The notes under the pieces are model-generated. The model was not told the origin of the DNA and ran no database searches. It saw only the letters and a list, made by a program, of their open reading frames with translations. 38,474 nt of DNA from Rhizobium sp. WYCCWR10014 (GTDB lineage: Bacteria > Pseudomonadota > Alphaproteobacteria > Rhizobiales > Rhizobiaceae), in NCBI RefSeq assembly GCF_001657485.1, contig NZ_LXFU01000026.1:1-38474 (forward strand), given 5' to 3'. This document shows, in pieces, positions 25,661 to 33,194 of this stretch; within the stretch, counting starts at the first letter, position 1, and every line of letters begins with the position of its first letter. Position numbers and translations under genes: made by a program.

Positions 25661-25829
25661 AGGTGAATAACCTTAAACGTTTTGTTTCTTTACTCAGATG
25701 CAGAAAACAATTCTCTTTGGACTGTAGAAAAATATTAGTCCTGTCGGTGTGAAACCTTGGGCGCAATCAAGCGATTGCTTGTTTCAACTGAAAGTCTGGA
25801 CCTGTTCAAGAGTAGGGGGTTTTGCAGGG

Positions 25830-26333
25830 ATGATTGCATCAAACGTCAAGCTGGATGACGGCACCATTATCCACCATCCGGACCTTGTGAATCTTTACGG
25901 CTGCACGATCGGCGCGGGAACGCGCATCGGCACCTTCGTCGAGATTCAGAAAAACGTCCTAGTCGGAAAAAGCTGCAAGATCTCCAGCCATTCCTTCCTT
26001 TGTGAGGGCGTGACGCTGGAAGACGGCGTGTTCATAGGCCACGGGGTCATGTTTACGAACGACACATACCCGCGCGCCGTCAATCCGGATGGCACCCTTC
26101 AAACGGAGGCCGACTGGATTGTCGTCCCGACCCTGGTCAAGCGTCATGCGTCGATCGGCAGCAACGCCACCATTCTGCCTGGCGTGACGATCGGAGAGGC
26201 TGCGCAGGTCGGCGCCGGAGCGGTTGTAACAAAGGATGTGCCCGCTGGCGCCATTGTCGCTGGCGTTCCGGCCAGGATGATCGGTCGCGTCAATGACGGG
26301 GCAGTCGACACGTACGCGTTGGAGGGAATGTGA
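25830..26333 (+). CDS. WbpD/WlbB-like sugar N-acetyltransferase (hexapeptide repeat)
   Basis: 167-residue left-handed beta-helix acetyltransferase. The hexapeptide pattern runs throughout (CTIGAGTRIGTFVEIQKNV, LVGKSCKISSHSFLCEGV), with FIGHGVMFTNDTYPRA and the loop LQTEADWIVVPT that resembles WbpD/WlbB, which acetylate the 3-amino group of UDP-2-acetamido-3-amino-glucuronate. I chose ATG 25830 for its AGGG site and because the frame upstream (from 25749) is not conserved-looking. It begins the six-gene amino-sugar operon and ends one base into the next ATG. The acceptor sugar here is not certain. Confidence 0.88.
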   Translation: MIASNVKLDDGTIIHHPDLVNLYGCTIGAGTRIGTFVEIQKNVLVGKSCKISSHSFLCEGVTLEDGVFIGHGVMFTNDTYPRAVNPDGTLQTEADWIVVPTLVKRHASIGSNATILPGVTIGEAAQVGAGAVVTKDVPAGAIVAGVPARMIGRVNDGAVDTYALEGM

Positions 26334-27370
26334 TGATCGGCATCGCTGTTGTTGGGTATGGATATTGGGGGCCGAATCTGGTTCGCAACATCTCGGAGGC
26401 AGCTGGAGCGCACCTCGTTTCCGTCTGTGATCTCAATGTTGAGCGGTTGGCGGCTGTCAAAAGCCGCTACCCCGCAGTGACGATCACCGATGATTTCGAG
26501 GAAGTGCTGCGTGATCCAAGAGTGGATGCCATCGCTATCGCGACGCCGGTCTTCACCCATTTCAAGCTCGCAATGCAGGCTATGATGGCCGGAAAGCATG
26601 TCTTCGTCGAAAAGCCGATGGCATCGACGACGGAGGAAGCCTCGCGGATGGTTGAAGAGGCTACACGCCGACGCCTCGTGCTGGCGGTGGATCACACCTT
26701 CGTCCACACCGGCGCCGTCCGCAAGATGCGTGAACTGGTCGAGAACGGCTTGGGCGACATGTATTATTATGACTCGGTCCGGGTCAATTTGGGGCTCTTT
26801 CAGCATGATGTCAGCGTCATCTGGGACCTCGCGGTGCATGATCTCTCCATCCTGGACCATGTCGTGCAGGAAAGGCCGGTGGCTGTTTCAGCGACAGGCA
26901 TGAGCCATGTCCTCGGCGAGCCGGAAAACATCGCCTATCTGACACTCTTCTTCGAAAGCAAGCTCATCGCACACATCCACGTCAATTGGCTGGCGCCGGT
27001 CAAGGTGCGCCGCACGCTGATCGGTGGCAGCAACAAGATGATCGTCTACGACGATCTGGAGCCCAGCGAAAAAATCAAGGTCTACGACAAGGGCATCACG
27101 CTGAACCCCAATTCTCAGGCTTACGGCGAGAAAGTGCATCAGATGATGGTCGGCTACCGCAGCGGCGACATGTGGGCGCCCAAGCTCGATATGACCGAAG
27201 CACTGAAACGCGAACTGGATCAGTTCGTCGAGTGCATCGAGCAGAATTCGCGGCCCATTACGGACGGCCATGCCGGCCTGCGCGTCGTTCGCATTCTAGA
27301 AGCAGCAAGCCGGTCGTTAGCCCAGCGCGGTCGCATCATCGAGCTCGAAGAGGCAAGGCGCATCGCATGA
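26333..27370 (+). CDS. Gfo/Idh/MocA-family NAD(P)-dependent sugar dehydrogenase
   Basis: 345 residues. The N-terminal Rossmann domain starts MIGIAVVGYGYWGPNLVRN, with AIATPVFTHF and the family Lys94 in FVEKPMAS; the C-terminal substrate domain has the WDLAVHDLSIL block with a conserved His. These enzymes oxidise a hydroxyl on nucleotide sugars or inositols. With an adjacent acetyltransferase and DegT aminotransferase it forms the oxidation-transamination-acetylation set that makes 3-acetamido sugars such as in UDP-GlcNAc3NAcA synthesis. Its sequence is not close, from memory, to the WlbA subtype, so the substrate is open. ATG 26333 overlaps the previous stop by one base (TGATG). Confidence 0.9.
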   Translation: MIGIAVVGYGYWGPNLVRNISEAAGAHLVSVCDLNVERLAAVKSRYPAVTITDDFEEVLRDPRVDAIAIATPVFTHFKLAMQAMMAGKHVFVEKPMASTTEEASRMVEEATRRRLVLAVDHTFVHTGAVRKMRELVENGLGDMYYYDSVRVNLGLFQHDVSVIWDLAVHDLSILDHVVQERPVAVSATGMSHVLGEPENIAYLTLFFESKLIAHIHVNWLAPVKVRRTLIGGSNKMIVYDDLEPSEKIKVYDKGITLNPNSQAYGEKVHQMMVGYRSGDMWAPKLDMTEALKRELDQFVECIEQNSRPITDGHAGLRVVRILEAASRSLAQRGRIIELEEARRIA

Positions 27371-28470
27371 TCCCGTTCCTGGACATTAAGGCACAATATC
27401 AATCAATCAAGGGCGAGATTGACGCCGCCGTGCTCGGCGTCCTTGCCTCGGGACAGTACGTACTGGGCGACGAGGTCGCGCGTTTCGAGCAGGAATTCGC
27501 CGACTATTGCAACGTCAAGCATGCGATTGCCGTCAACACCGGAACGAGCGCCTTGCATCTTGCCCTCCTTGCGGCCGGCGTTGGCCCCGGCGATGAGGTC
27601 ATTACCGTGCCATTCACGTTCGTCGCAACCGTGTCGGCGATCTGCTACACGGGCGCACAACCCGTATTCGTCGATGTTGAGCCCGTGACACTCACGATGG
27701 ATCCGGCCGAGGTCGAGGCAAAGATTACTCCCCGGACCAAGGCCATTGTTCCCGTCCATCTCTACGGTCAAATGGCCGATATGGACGCGATCAAGGCAAT
27801 TGCCGAGCGCCACGGGATACCCGTCATCGAAGACGCCTGCCAGGCGCACGGAGCCCAATACAAAGGCTACCGCGCCGGCAGCATCGGCCTATCCGGCTGC
27901 TTCAGCTTCTATCCGGGCAAAAACCTCGGCGCCTGCGGCGAGGGGGGTATGGTCGTTACCAATGACGATGATCAGGCCAAGACGATGCGCATGCTGCGAG
28001 ACTGGGGTCAGGAGCAACGCTATCACCATCTGCTGAAAGGCTTTAACTATCGCATGGACGCCATTCAAGGCGCGATCCTGCGTGTCAAGCTCCGGCATCT
28101 TGAAGCCTGGACCGAGGCGCGTCGCGCTCATGCGCGCCGCTACTCTTCGCTGCTTGCCGGATCGACGGTTTTGACGACCCCTGTCGAAGCAGCCGACCGG
28201 CGTCACGTCTATCATGTCTATGCCATAAGAAGCCGTGATCGCGATGGGCTTCAACGCCTGCTCAGCGCGGAAGGCATTCCGTCCGGGCTCCATTATCCCA
28301 TCCCTGTTCATCTGCAGAAAGCCCATGCCGACCTTGGTTACCAGGCCGGGGATTTCCCGGTCTCGGAAGCCGCGGCACGGGAGGTCCTCTCGCTGCCGAT
28401 CTATCCAGAGATGCCTGTACGACACGTTGACCAGGTGGTCGCCGCGCTGGAGTACGCCTATGTCAGTTAA
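27367..28470 (+). CDS. DegT/DnrJ/EryC1-family aminotransferase (WbpE-like)
   Basis: 367 residues from ATG 27367 (ATGA overlap with the dehydrogenase); an in-frame extension upstream to 26986 is a chance reading of that gene in another frame. PLP Lys185 sits in FSFYPGKNLGACGEGG, preceded by NTGTSALHLALLAAGVGPGD and VIEDACQAHGA (Asp binding the cofactor). The overall sequence, MIPFLDIKAQYQSIKGEID to the end, is typical of WbpE/QdtB-type sugar C3 aminotransferases. It would aminate the ketone made by the neighbouring dehydrogenase, ahead of acetylation by the protein at 25830. Confidence 0.93.
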   Translation: MIPFLDIKAQYQSIKGEIDAAVLGVLASGQYVLGDEVARFEQEFADYCNVKHAIAVNTGTSALHLALLAAGVGPGDEVITVPFTFVATVSAICYTGAQPVFVDVEPVTLTMDPAEVEAKITPRTKAIVPVHLYGQMADMDAIKAIAERHGIPVIEDACQAHGAQYKGYRAGSIGLSGCFSFYPGKNLGACGEGGMVVTNDDDQAKTMRMLRDWGQEQRYHHLLKGFNYRMDAIQGAILRVKLRHLEAWTEARRAHARRYSSLLAGSTVLTTPVEAADRRHVYHVYAIRSRDRDGLQRLLSAEGIPSGLHYPIPVHLQKAHADLGYQAGDFPVSEAAAREVLSLPIYPEMPVRHVDQVVAALEYAYVS

Positions 28471-29179
28471 CCGCGCCGGCGAGGCTCGACTGGTGCAGGC
28501 GGTCCATGGTCGCCATGAAAGGCCGGCAGATCCTAGCTACCAAACTGGGTTGGTCGAAGAGCTCAAGCAATCATACGGGCGCGCTGGCCTGATAGACCTG
28601 TATGGTCGTTTCGCCACGGGCGACGGTGTTGTCGACACACTGATGCGGAAAGCCATCTGGCAAGCGATCGCGCGGAGCTGCGGCACGGGACTGCAGGTTG
28701 CGGGCGGCGCCGGTTTCAAACATCCGGAAACGTTTGAAATCGGCAATGGCGTGTTCATCGGCGCCCAGGCCTATATCCAGGGACGCTTCGACGGCACCTG
28801 CGTGATCGGCGACAATGTCTGGATCGGCCCGATGGCCTATTTCGACGCACGCGACCTGGTTATCGAGGATTGTGTCGGCTGGGGTCCTGGCGCCAAAGTG
28901 CTTGGGTCGACCCACACGGCACTACCGGTGGATGTGCCGATCATTCGCACGGATCTCGAAATCAAGCCGGTCCGCATCGGCGCATGGGCCGATATTGGAA
29001 CGAACGCAACAATTCTTCCCGGCGTGAGCATCGGGAAGGGGGCGATCGTCGGAGCGGGCGCAGTCGTTGTTTCCGATGTCGAACCGTTTTCAGTCGTCGC
29101 GGGTGTGCCGGCGAAGTTCATACGCTGGCGCACGGAAGCCGATGCTGTGCTCGATATATCGCATGGAGGAAGATCGTGA
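28460..29179 (+). CDS. Hexapeptide-repeat acyltransferase
   Basis: 239 residues. A helical N-terminal part (~1-85) is followed by a left-handed beta-helix: FEIGNGVFIGAQAYIQGRF, CVIGDNVWIGPMAYFDARD, a loop with GSTHTALPVDVP that carries a probable catalytic His, and IGTNATILPGVSIGKGAIV. It ends with the FSVVAGVPAKFI cap typical of the class. It is distinct from the WbpD-like enzyme, so it may O- or N-acetylate another sugar, possibly the product of the second aminotransferase. ATG 28460 overlaps the preceding gene by 11 bases; no better start is seen. Confidence 0.85.
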   Translation: MSVNRAGEARLVQAVHGRHERPADPSYQTGLVEELKQSYGRAGLIDLYGRFATGDGVVDTLMRKAIWQAIARSCGTGLQVAGGAGFKHPETFEIGNGVFIGAQAYIQGRFDGTCVIGDNVWIGPMAYFDARDLVIEDCVGWGPGAKVLGSTHTALPVDVPIIRTDLEIKPVRIGAWADIGTNATILPGVSIGKGAIVGAGAVVVSDVEPFSVVAGVPAKFIRWRTEADAVLDISHGGRS

Positions 29180-30150
29180 GAGATCAACGGGTACTCATTA
29201 CCGGCGGAGCCGGCCTGATCGGGTCGCATATCGCCGATCTCGTCGCATTGGAGAAGCCGCGCGAGATCATCATCCTCGACAACTTCGTGCGCGGACGCCG
29301 GGACAATCTCAGCACGGCAATAGGTGGCGGATCCGTCAACATCATCGAGGGAGATATCCGTGACAGAGCGTTGCTGGCGAAAACCTTCGAGGGCGTGGAC
29401 ATCGTCTTTCACCAGGCGGCCATCCGCATCACGCAATGCGCCGAAGACCCACGGCTTGCCTTCGATGTGCTGGCCGAGGGCACGTTCAACGTTCTCGAAG
29501 CTGCCGTAAAGGCAGGCGTGTCGAAGGTCGTCGCTGCCTCTTCAGCCTCTGTTCTGGGTTTGGCCGAGAGCTTTCCGACCACCGAAGCGCATCATCCCTA
29601 TAATAACAGGACGATCTACGGCGCAGCCAAGACGTTCAACGAGGGGCTGCTTCGCAGCTTTGCGGAGATGTACGGCCTGCGCTATGTGGCGCTGCGCTAT
29701 TTCAACGTCTATGGGCCGCGGATGGACGTTTACGGCGCCTATACCGAAGTGTTGATCCGCTGGATGGAGCGTCTGGCGACCGGAATGCCACCCCTCATCT
29801 ATGGAGACGGCAGCCAGACGATGGACTTCGTCGATGCACGTGACATCGCCCGGGCAAACCTGCTGGCTGCGAAGAGCGATGTCACGGATGAAGTGTTCAA
29901 TGTCGCGAGCGGCGAGGAAATAAGCCTCCTGCAACTTGCGCAGATGCTGAGCAGCATCATGGGGGTCTCACTCGAACCGCAGCATAAAGAAGCCCGCACG
30001 GTCAACGGCGTAACCCGTCGTCTTGCCGATATCAGCAAGGCCGAGAAGCTTCTGGGCTTCAAGGCGGAAATATCGATGGAGCAAGGGCTTCGCGACCTTG
30101 TCGCATGGTGGCAGATGAAAACCGTTGCGGCAGGAGGGCAAGCTGCATGA
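29176..30150 (+). CDS. NAD-dependent nucleotide-sugar epimerase/dehydratase (extended SDR)
   Basis: 324 residues. Rossmann motif TGGAGLIGSHI (9-19), Asp-binding LDNFVRGRRDN, DIRDRALL, the SSASVLG active-site block, catalytic Tyr148/Lys152 in YGAAKTFNEG, then RYFNVYGPRMDVYGAYTEVL and GDGSQTMDFVDARD. It is GalE-like, and either a 4-epimerase or a dehydratase. Its position before the second DegT enzyme suggests that it supplies a keto or epimerised substrate to it. GTG 29176 is used, giving a GTGA overlap with the previous stop and a GGAGGA ribosome site upstream; an upstream in-frame extension is rejected. Confidence 0.9.
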   Translation: MRDQRVLITGGAGLIGSHIADLVALEKPREIIILDNFVRGRRDNLSTAIGGGSVNIIEGDIRDRALLAKTFEGVDIVFHQAAIRITQCAEDPRLAFDVLAEGTFNVLEAAVKAGVSKVVAASSASVLGLAESFPTTEAHHPYNNRTIYGAAKTFNEGLLRSFAEMYGLRYVALRYFNVYGPRMDVYGAYTEVLIRWMERLATGMPPLIYGDGSQTMDFVDARDIARANLLAAKSDVTDEVFNVASGEEISLLQLAQMLSSIMGVSLEPQHKEARTVNGVTRRLADISKAEKLLGFKAEISMEQGLRDLVAWWQMKTVAAGGQAA

Positions 30151-31361
30151 GCCCGTCTCTATCAACGATTCCGGTCGCCAAGCCCGTCCTCGGCGAAGAG
30201 GAGGCTGAGGCCGCGCGCCGCGTTATTATGTCAGGATGGGTAACGCAGGGGCCGGAAGTAGCGGCCTTCGAGGGCGAATTTGCAGCCTTTGTCGGCGCCT
30301 CACATGCCTGCGCCGTTTCAAACTGCACGACCGCACTGCATCTCGCCTTGATGGCTGTCGATGTCGGTGCCGGCGATGAAGTCATCACGGTCAGCCATTC
30401 GTTCATCGCCACCGCGAACGCTGTTCGCTACTGCAATGCGGTGCCTGTTTTCGTCGACGTCGAAGCAGATGGTTACAACATCGACCCCAGCCTGATCGAA
30501 GCAGCCATCACGCCCCGCACCAAGGCAATCCTATGTGTGCATCAGCTTGGCATGCCTTGCGATCTCCGCTCGATCGTGGAGATCGGCAAGCGCCATCAGC
30601 TGCCGGTCATCGAAGATGCGGCATGCGCGACGGGAAGCGAAATCCTGTGGGACGGTCGTTGGGAAAAGATCGGCAAGCCGCATGGCGACATTGCCTGTTT
30701 CTCCTTCCATCCCCGAAAGGTCGTCACGACAGGTGATGGTGGCATGTTGACCACCGCCAATCCCGAATATGATCGAAAATTCCGGCTGTGGCGTCAGCAT
30801 GGCATGAGCGTCACCGATGCTGTTCGCCATGGCTCGAAACAGGTGATCTTCGAAGACTATGACGAATTGGGCTACAACTACCGGATGACCGACCTTCAGG
30901 CTGCAGTCGGAAGGGAACAGTTGCGGCGACTGCCGGGGCTGATTGCGCAGCGCAGGCGACTCGCCGAGCAATATCGTGAGCGCCTGTCTACGATCCCTGG
31001 GCTCTCACCGGTCGAGCCGCATTGGGCTCGTAGCAACTGGCAGAGCTTTTGCGTGAGACTGCCTGATGGCGTCGACCAGCGGACGGTCATGCAAACACTG
31101 CTCGACCAAGGGATCTCGACCCGGCGCGGTGTGATGAACATTCATCTGGAAGGTGCCTATTCCGACCAGAGTTCTCATCGTGCTGCCACGAGCCTGAAGC
31201 GAAGCGTGGCAGCGCAGCGGCAAACGATAGTCCTGCCGCTTTATGCTCAGATGACGGATCTCGACATCGTCAGGGTTGTTGAAGCACTTCGAAGCTCATT
31301 GGCTGAGGCAGGCAGCATACCCGCCGCCGTACAGCGCGATCGGGACATCGCTCTTGTGTGA
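30147..31361 (+). CDS. DegT/DnrJ/EryC1-family aminotransferase (second copy, different subtype)
   Basis: 404 residues from ATG 30147 (ATGA overlap). PLP Lys191 lies in FSFHPRKVVTTGDGG; other family blocks are SNCTTALHLALMAVDVGAGD and IEDAACATGSEI. The subtype differs from the enzyme at 27367 (the PRKVVTTGDGG segment resembles PseC/ArnB-like C4 aminotransferases), so it likely aminates C4 of a 4-keto sugar. Compared with most members (~370-390) the C-terminus has a ~20-residue tail. It is the last gene before a strong terminator, ending the operon that begins at 25830. Substrate not determined. Confidence 0.92.
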   Translation: MSPSLSTIPVAKPVLGEEEAEAARRVIMSGWVTQGPEVAAFEGEFAAFVGASHACAVSNCTTALHLALMAVDVGAGDEVITVSHSFIATANAVRYCNAVPVFVDVEADGYNIDPSLIEAAITPRTKAILCVHQLGMPCDLRSIVEIGKRHQLPVIEDAACATGSEILWDGRWEKIGKPHGDIACFSFHPRKVVTTGDGGMLTTANPEYDRKFRLWRQHGMSVTDAVRHGSKQVIFEDYDELGYNYRMTDLQAAVGREQLRRLPGLIAQRRRLAEQYRERLSTIPGLSPVEPHWARSNWQSFCVRLPDGVDQRTVMQTLLDQGISTRRGVMNIHLEGAYSDQSSHRAATSLKRSVAAQRQTIVLPLYAQMTDLDIVRVVEALRSSLAEAGSIPAAVQRDRDIALV

Positions 31362-31405
31362 TTTCCTGATTGCGTGATGCAATCTTCGTTGTGCCGCAGG
31401 GCCTG

Positions 31406-31433
31406 ATGCGCATCGCTTCGATGCGCATTTTTT
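31406..31433 (+). terminator. Rho-independent terminator of the amino-sugar operon
   Basis: ATGCGCATCG (31406-31415), loop CTT, CGATGCGCAT (31419-31428), then a run of six T (31428-31433). A 10-base perfect stem plus T-run, 45 bases after the aminotransferase stop, is a textbook intrinsic terminator. It also sits right beside the end of the convergent flippase gene (31435). Confidence 0.85.
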
Positions 31434-31434
31434 G

Positions 31435-32943
31435 TTAGGCGAATTTCGCGATCCATCCTCTGATCACTGCGGGCATCACCTCGGGTGGAAGAAGCTGGAT
31501 CAGCATGCGGAGCGAATAGATCCCCGTCAGAGCTACGGCCAAGGCGCCGATCCCTATCGCCGGCCATAGCGGCAAGACCCAAAACGCCGAGAATACCAAC
31601 CCCGATGCAGGCAGGAAAAGCAGCACGTGCCTGCGGTTGGCCGCGGATCCGCGGAAGCCGGTAAGCCGCCGCACGATCACGTAAATGAGGATGCTATGCC
31701 AGACGTAGAGGCCGAAAAACGCCATGCCGGCTCCTGGCGTACCGAACTTCGATACGAAGTGCCATGCCAGCCCTACATGCACGAGCGTGGCCGCTACCTC
31801 CGTCCAGAAGAATATGATCTGGGCACGCTTCGCCAAGATGATGAAACCCATCGGCCACGCGATGATCCTGAGCATCATGCCAAGGCAGATCCAGCGCAAG
31901 AGATCCACCGCCCCATGAAACTCCGAAGAATAGAACAGGCTCATCATGAGCGGCGCCAGCGTCAGCGTGGCGAGCAAACCGGGGCCTGCAAGAAGGATGC
32001 TGATTTCCATCTGTTCATTGACCAGGCGGTTGCATTCGGCATGATTGTCCGCGGTCGTGGTCAGGCGCGGATAGAAGTCGGTTCCCATTGCCTGCAAAAT
32101 GAAGCCGGCATAGAGACCGCCCAACCCCCAGGCCGCCTGATACAATCCTGCGGCCATCACGCCCCCGTCCTTCAGTATGATGAGGCGGATAGCATAGGCC
32201 GCGCCGAAGGTCAGAAGTCCGCTCGCCATGAACACGGCGCCGAATCTCAGCAGAGGTGCCCACTCTTGACCGAGTTGGTGAACTGACATTCGAGGCGGGT
32301 GTGCGCCTATCCGTCTGCTGTACCACCAGGTGGAGAGTGTTGTGACGGCCGCGATCGCTACGACCGAGGGTGCGATCGCCTGCGTGCCGAACAGGTAAAT
32401 CAGCGGGACGGTGATCACCGTGCCGAACAGGCCCGTGAGCACATTGATGCGGGCAAGATTTGCAATGCCACGTAAGCCCTGGATCAACGCCGTCTGCCCG
32501 GACGACACTATCCGGAAGAATACGGCGAGCGAGAGCAGCGCGATGCCACCGGCGTGCTGGTGGTCGCCGAAGGTGAAATCCGAGACCGGAAATGCCAGCG
32601 CCGCAAGAAGGAGCGCGCCAAGCAGGCCGAGTATCATCGATATGCGTCTCAGCGCTTTCGCCGACTGTGCGATCCTCGCTTCGTCGCCGGTACCGGCAGT
32701 CTCGGCGACCTGGCGCACTCCGCTGCCGCCCAGTCCCAGACCAGCGGCCGTTTGCGCGATATCGACAATTGACTGGTAGAGGCCCATGAGCCCCACGCCT
32801 TCTGGCCCAACCAGAACAGCCAGGGCCTTGTTGCGAATGATGCTGAGAGCGACGTTCACAAGCGAGGAACCGCCCATCAGCATCGTCGACTTGAGGATCT
32901 GGGTATAAGTCTGCCCACTGGCTGGGATCATGCGCAAAGTCAT
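31435..32943 (-). CDS. Wzx-type polysaccharide flippase
   Basis: 502-residue polytopic membrane protein of the MOP/PST superfamily, with about 12-14 hydrophobic segments and a start typical of lipid-linked oligosaccharide flippases (KSTMLMGGSSLVNVALSIIR, NKALAVLVGPEGVGLMGLYQ). It would move the undecaprenyl-linked repeat across the inner membrane to the Wzy protein at 10435. I chose ATG 32943, with AGGGA seven bases upstream, over the TTG at 32946. The frame of a possible 83-codon gene ends at TGATG, overlapping this ATG. It converges with the amino-sugar operon, which ends at the shared terminator region. Confidence 0.9.
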   Translation of the reverse strand: MTLRMIPASGQTYTQILKSTMLMGGSSLVNVALSIIRNKALAVLVGPEGVGLMGLYQSIVDIAQTAAGLGLGGSGVRQVAETAGTGDEARIAQSAKALRRISMILGLLGALLLAALAFPVSDFTFGDHQHAGGIALLSLAVFFRIVSSGQTALIQGLRGIANLARINVLTGLFGTVITVPLIYLFGTQAIAPSVVAIAAVTTLSTWWYSRRIGAHPPRMSVHQLGQEWAPLLRFGAVFMASGLLTFGAAYAIRLIILKDGGVMAAGLYQAAWGLGGLYAGFILQAMGTDFYPRLTTTADNHAECNRLVNEQMEISILLAGPGLLATLTLAPLMMSLFYSSEFHGAVDLLRWICLGMMLRIIAWPMGFIILAKRAQIIFFWTEVAATLVHVGLAWHFVSKFGTPGAGMAFFGLYVWHSILIYVIVRRLTGFRGSAANRRHVLLFLPASGLVFSAFWVLPLWPAIGIGALAVALTGIYSLRMLIQLLPPEVMPAVIRGWIAKFA

Positions 32944-33194
32944 CAATTATCCCTAGCCGCTATCCTGTGGGGCAGGATCCCCGGCGCACTTTCGCCGGCA
33001 TGTTGCCCAGCGCTGCTTCGGAGATACGCGGCACAGGCAGTCCTGTCGGGGAAGGAAGCGCACTTCAAGATCCGGTCGGGTTCACGCCAGCCTGTAGCAA
33101 GAGCGATTTCTCTCGCGATAGTGGTCTGAGCGCCTCGGCGCTGCTCAGTCGCCCACTGGGAGTTTGTTTGCAATACATGCTTTTCGCAGGTCAC
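32943..33194 (-). CDS. Possible 83-aa protein bridging the exporter and flippase genes
   Basis: A frame from GTG at 33194 to TGA at 32945-32943 overlaps the exporter stop by GTGA on one side and the flippase ATG by TGATG on the other, filling the whole 247-base gap. It reads VTCEKHVLQTNSQWATEQRR-like basic sequence through to HRIAARDN, with three Cys, no membrane helix and no family I recognise. The double translational-coupling layout mirrors real genes nearby; against it, the ribosome site is weak and GTG starts are easy to obtain by chance in GC-rich DNA. Confidence 0.35.
   Translation of the reverse strand: MTCEKHVLQTNSQWATEQRRGAQTTIAREIALATGWREPDRILKCASFPDRTACAAYLRSSAGQHAGESAPGILPHRIAARDN

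Noticed and set aside
26986..27366. N-terminal extension of the WbpE-like aminotransferase
   Set aside because: It reads the dehydrogenase gene in a wrong frame; the aminotransferase begins at ATG 27367 with the usual family start.
28870..29175. N-terminal extension of the SDR epimerase
   Set aside because: Out-of-frame reading of the acetyltransferase gene; GTG 29176 precedes the Rossmann motif at normal distance.
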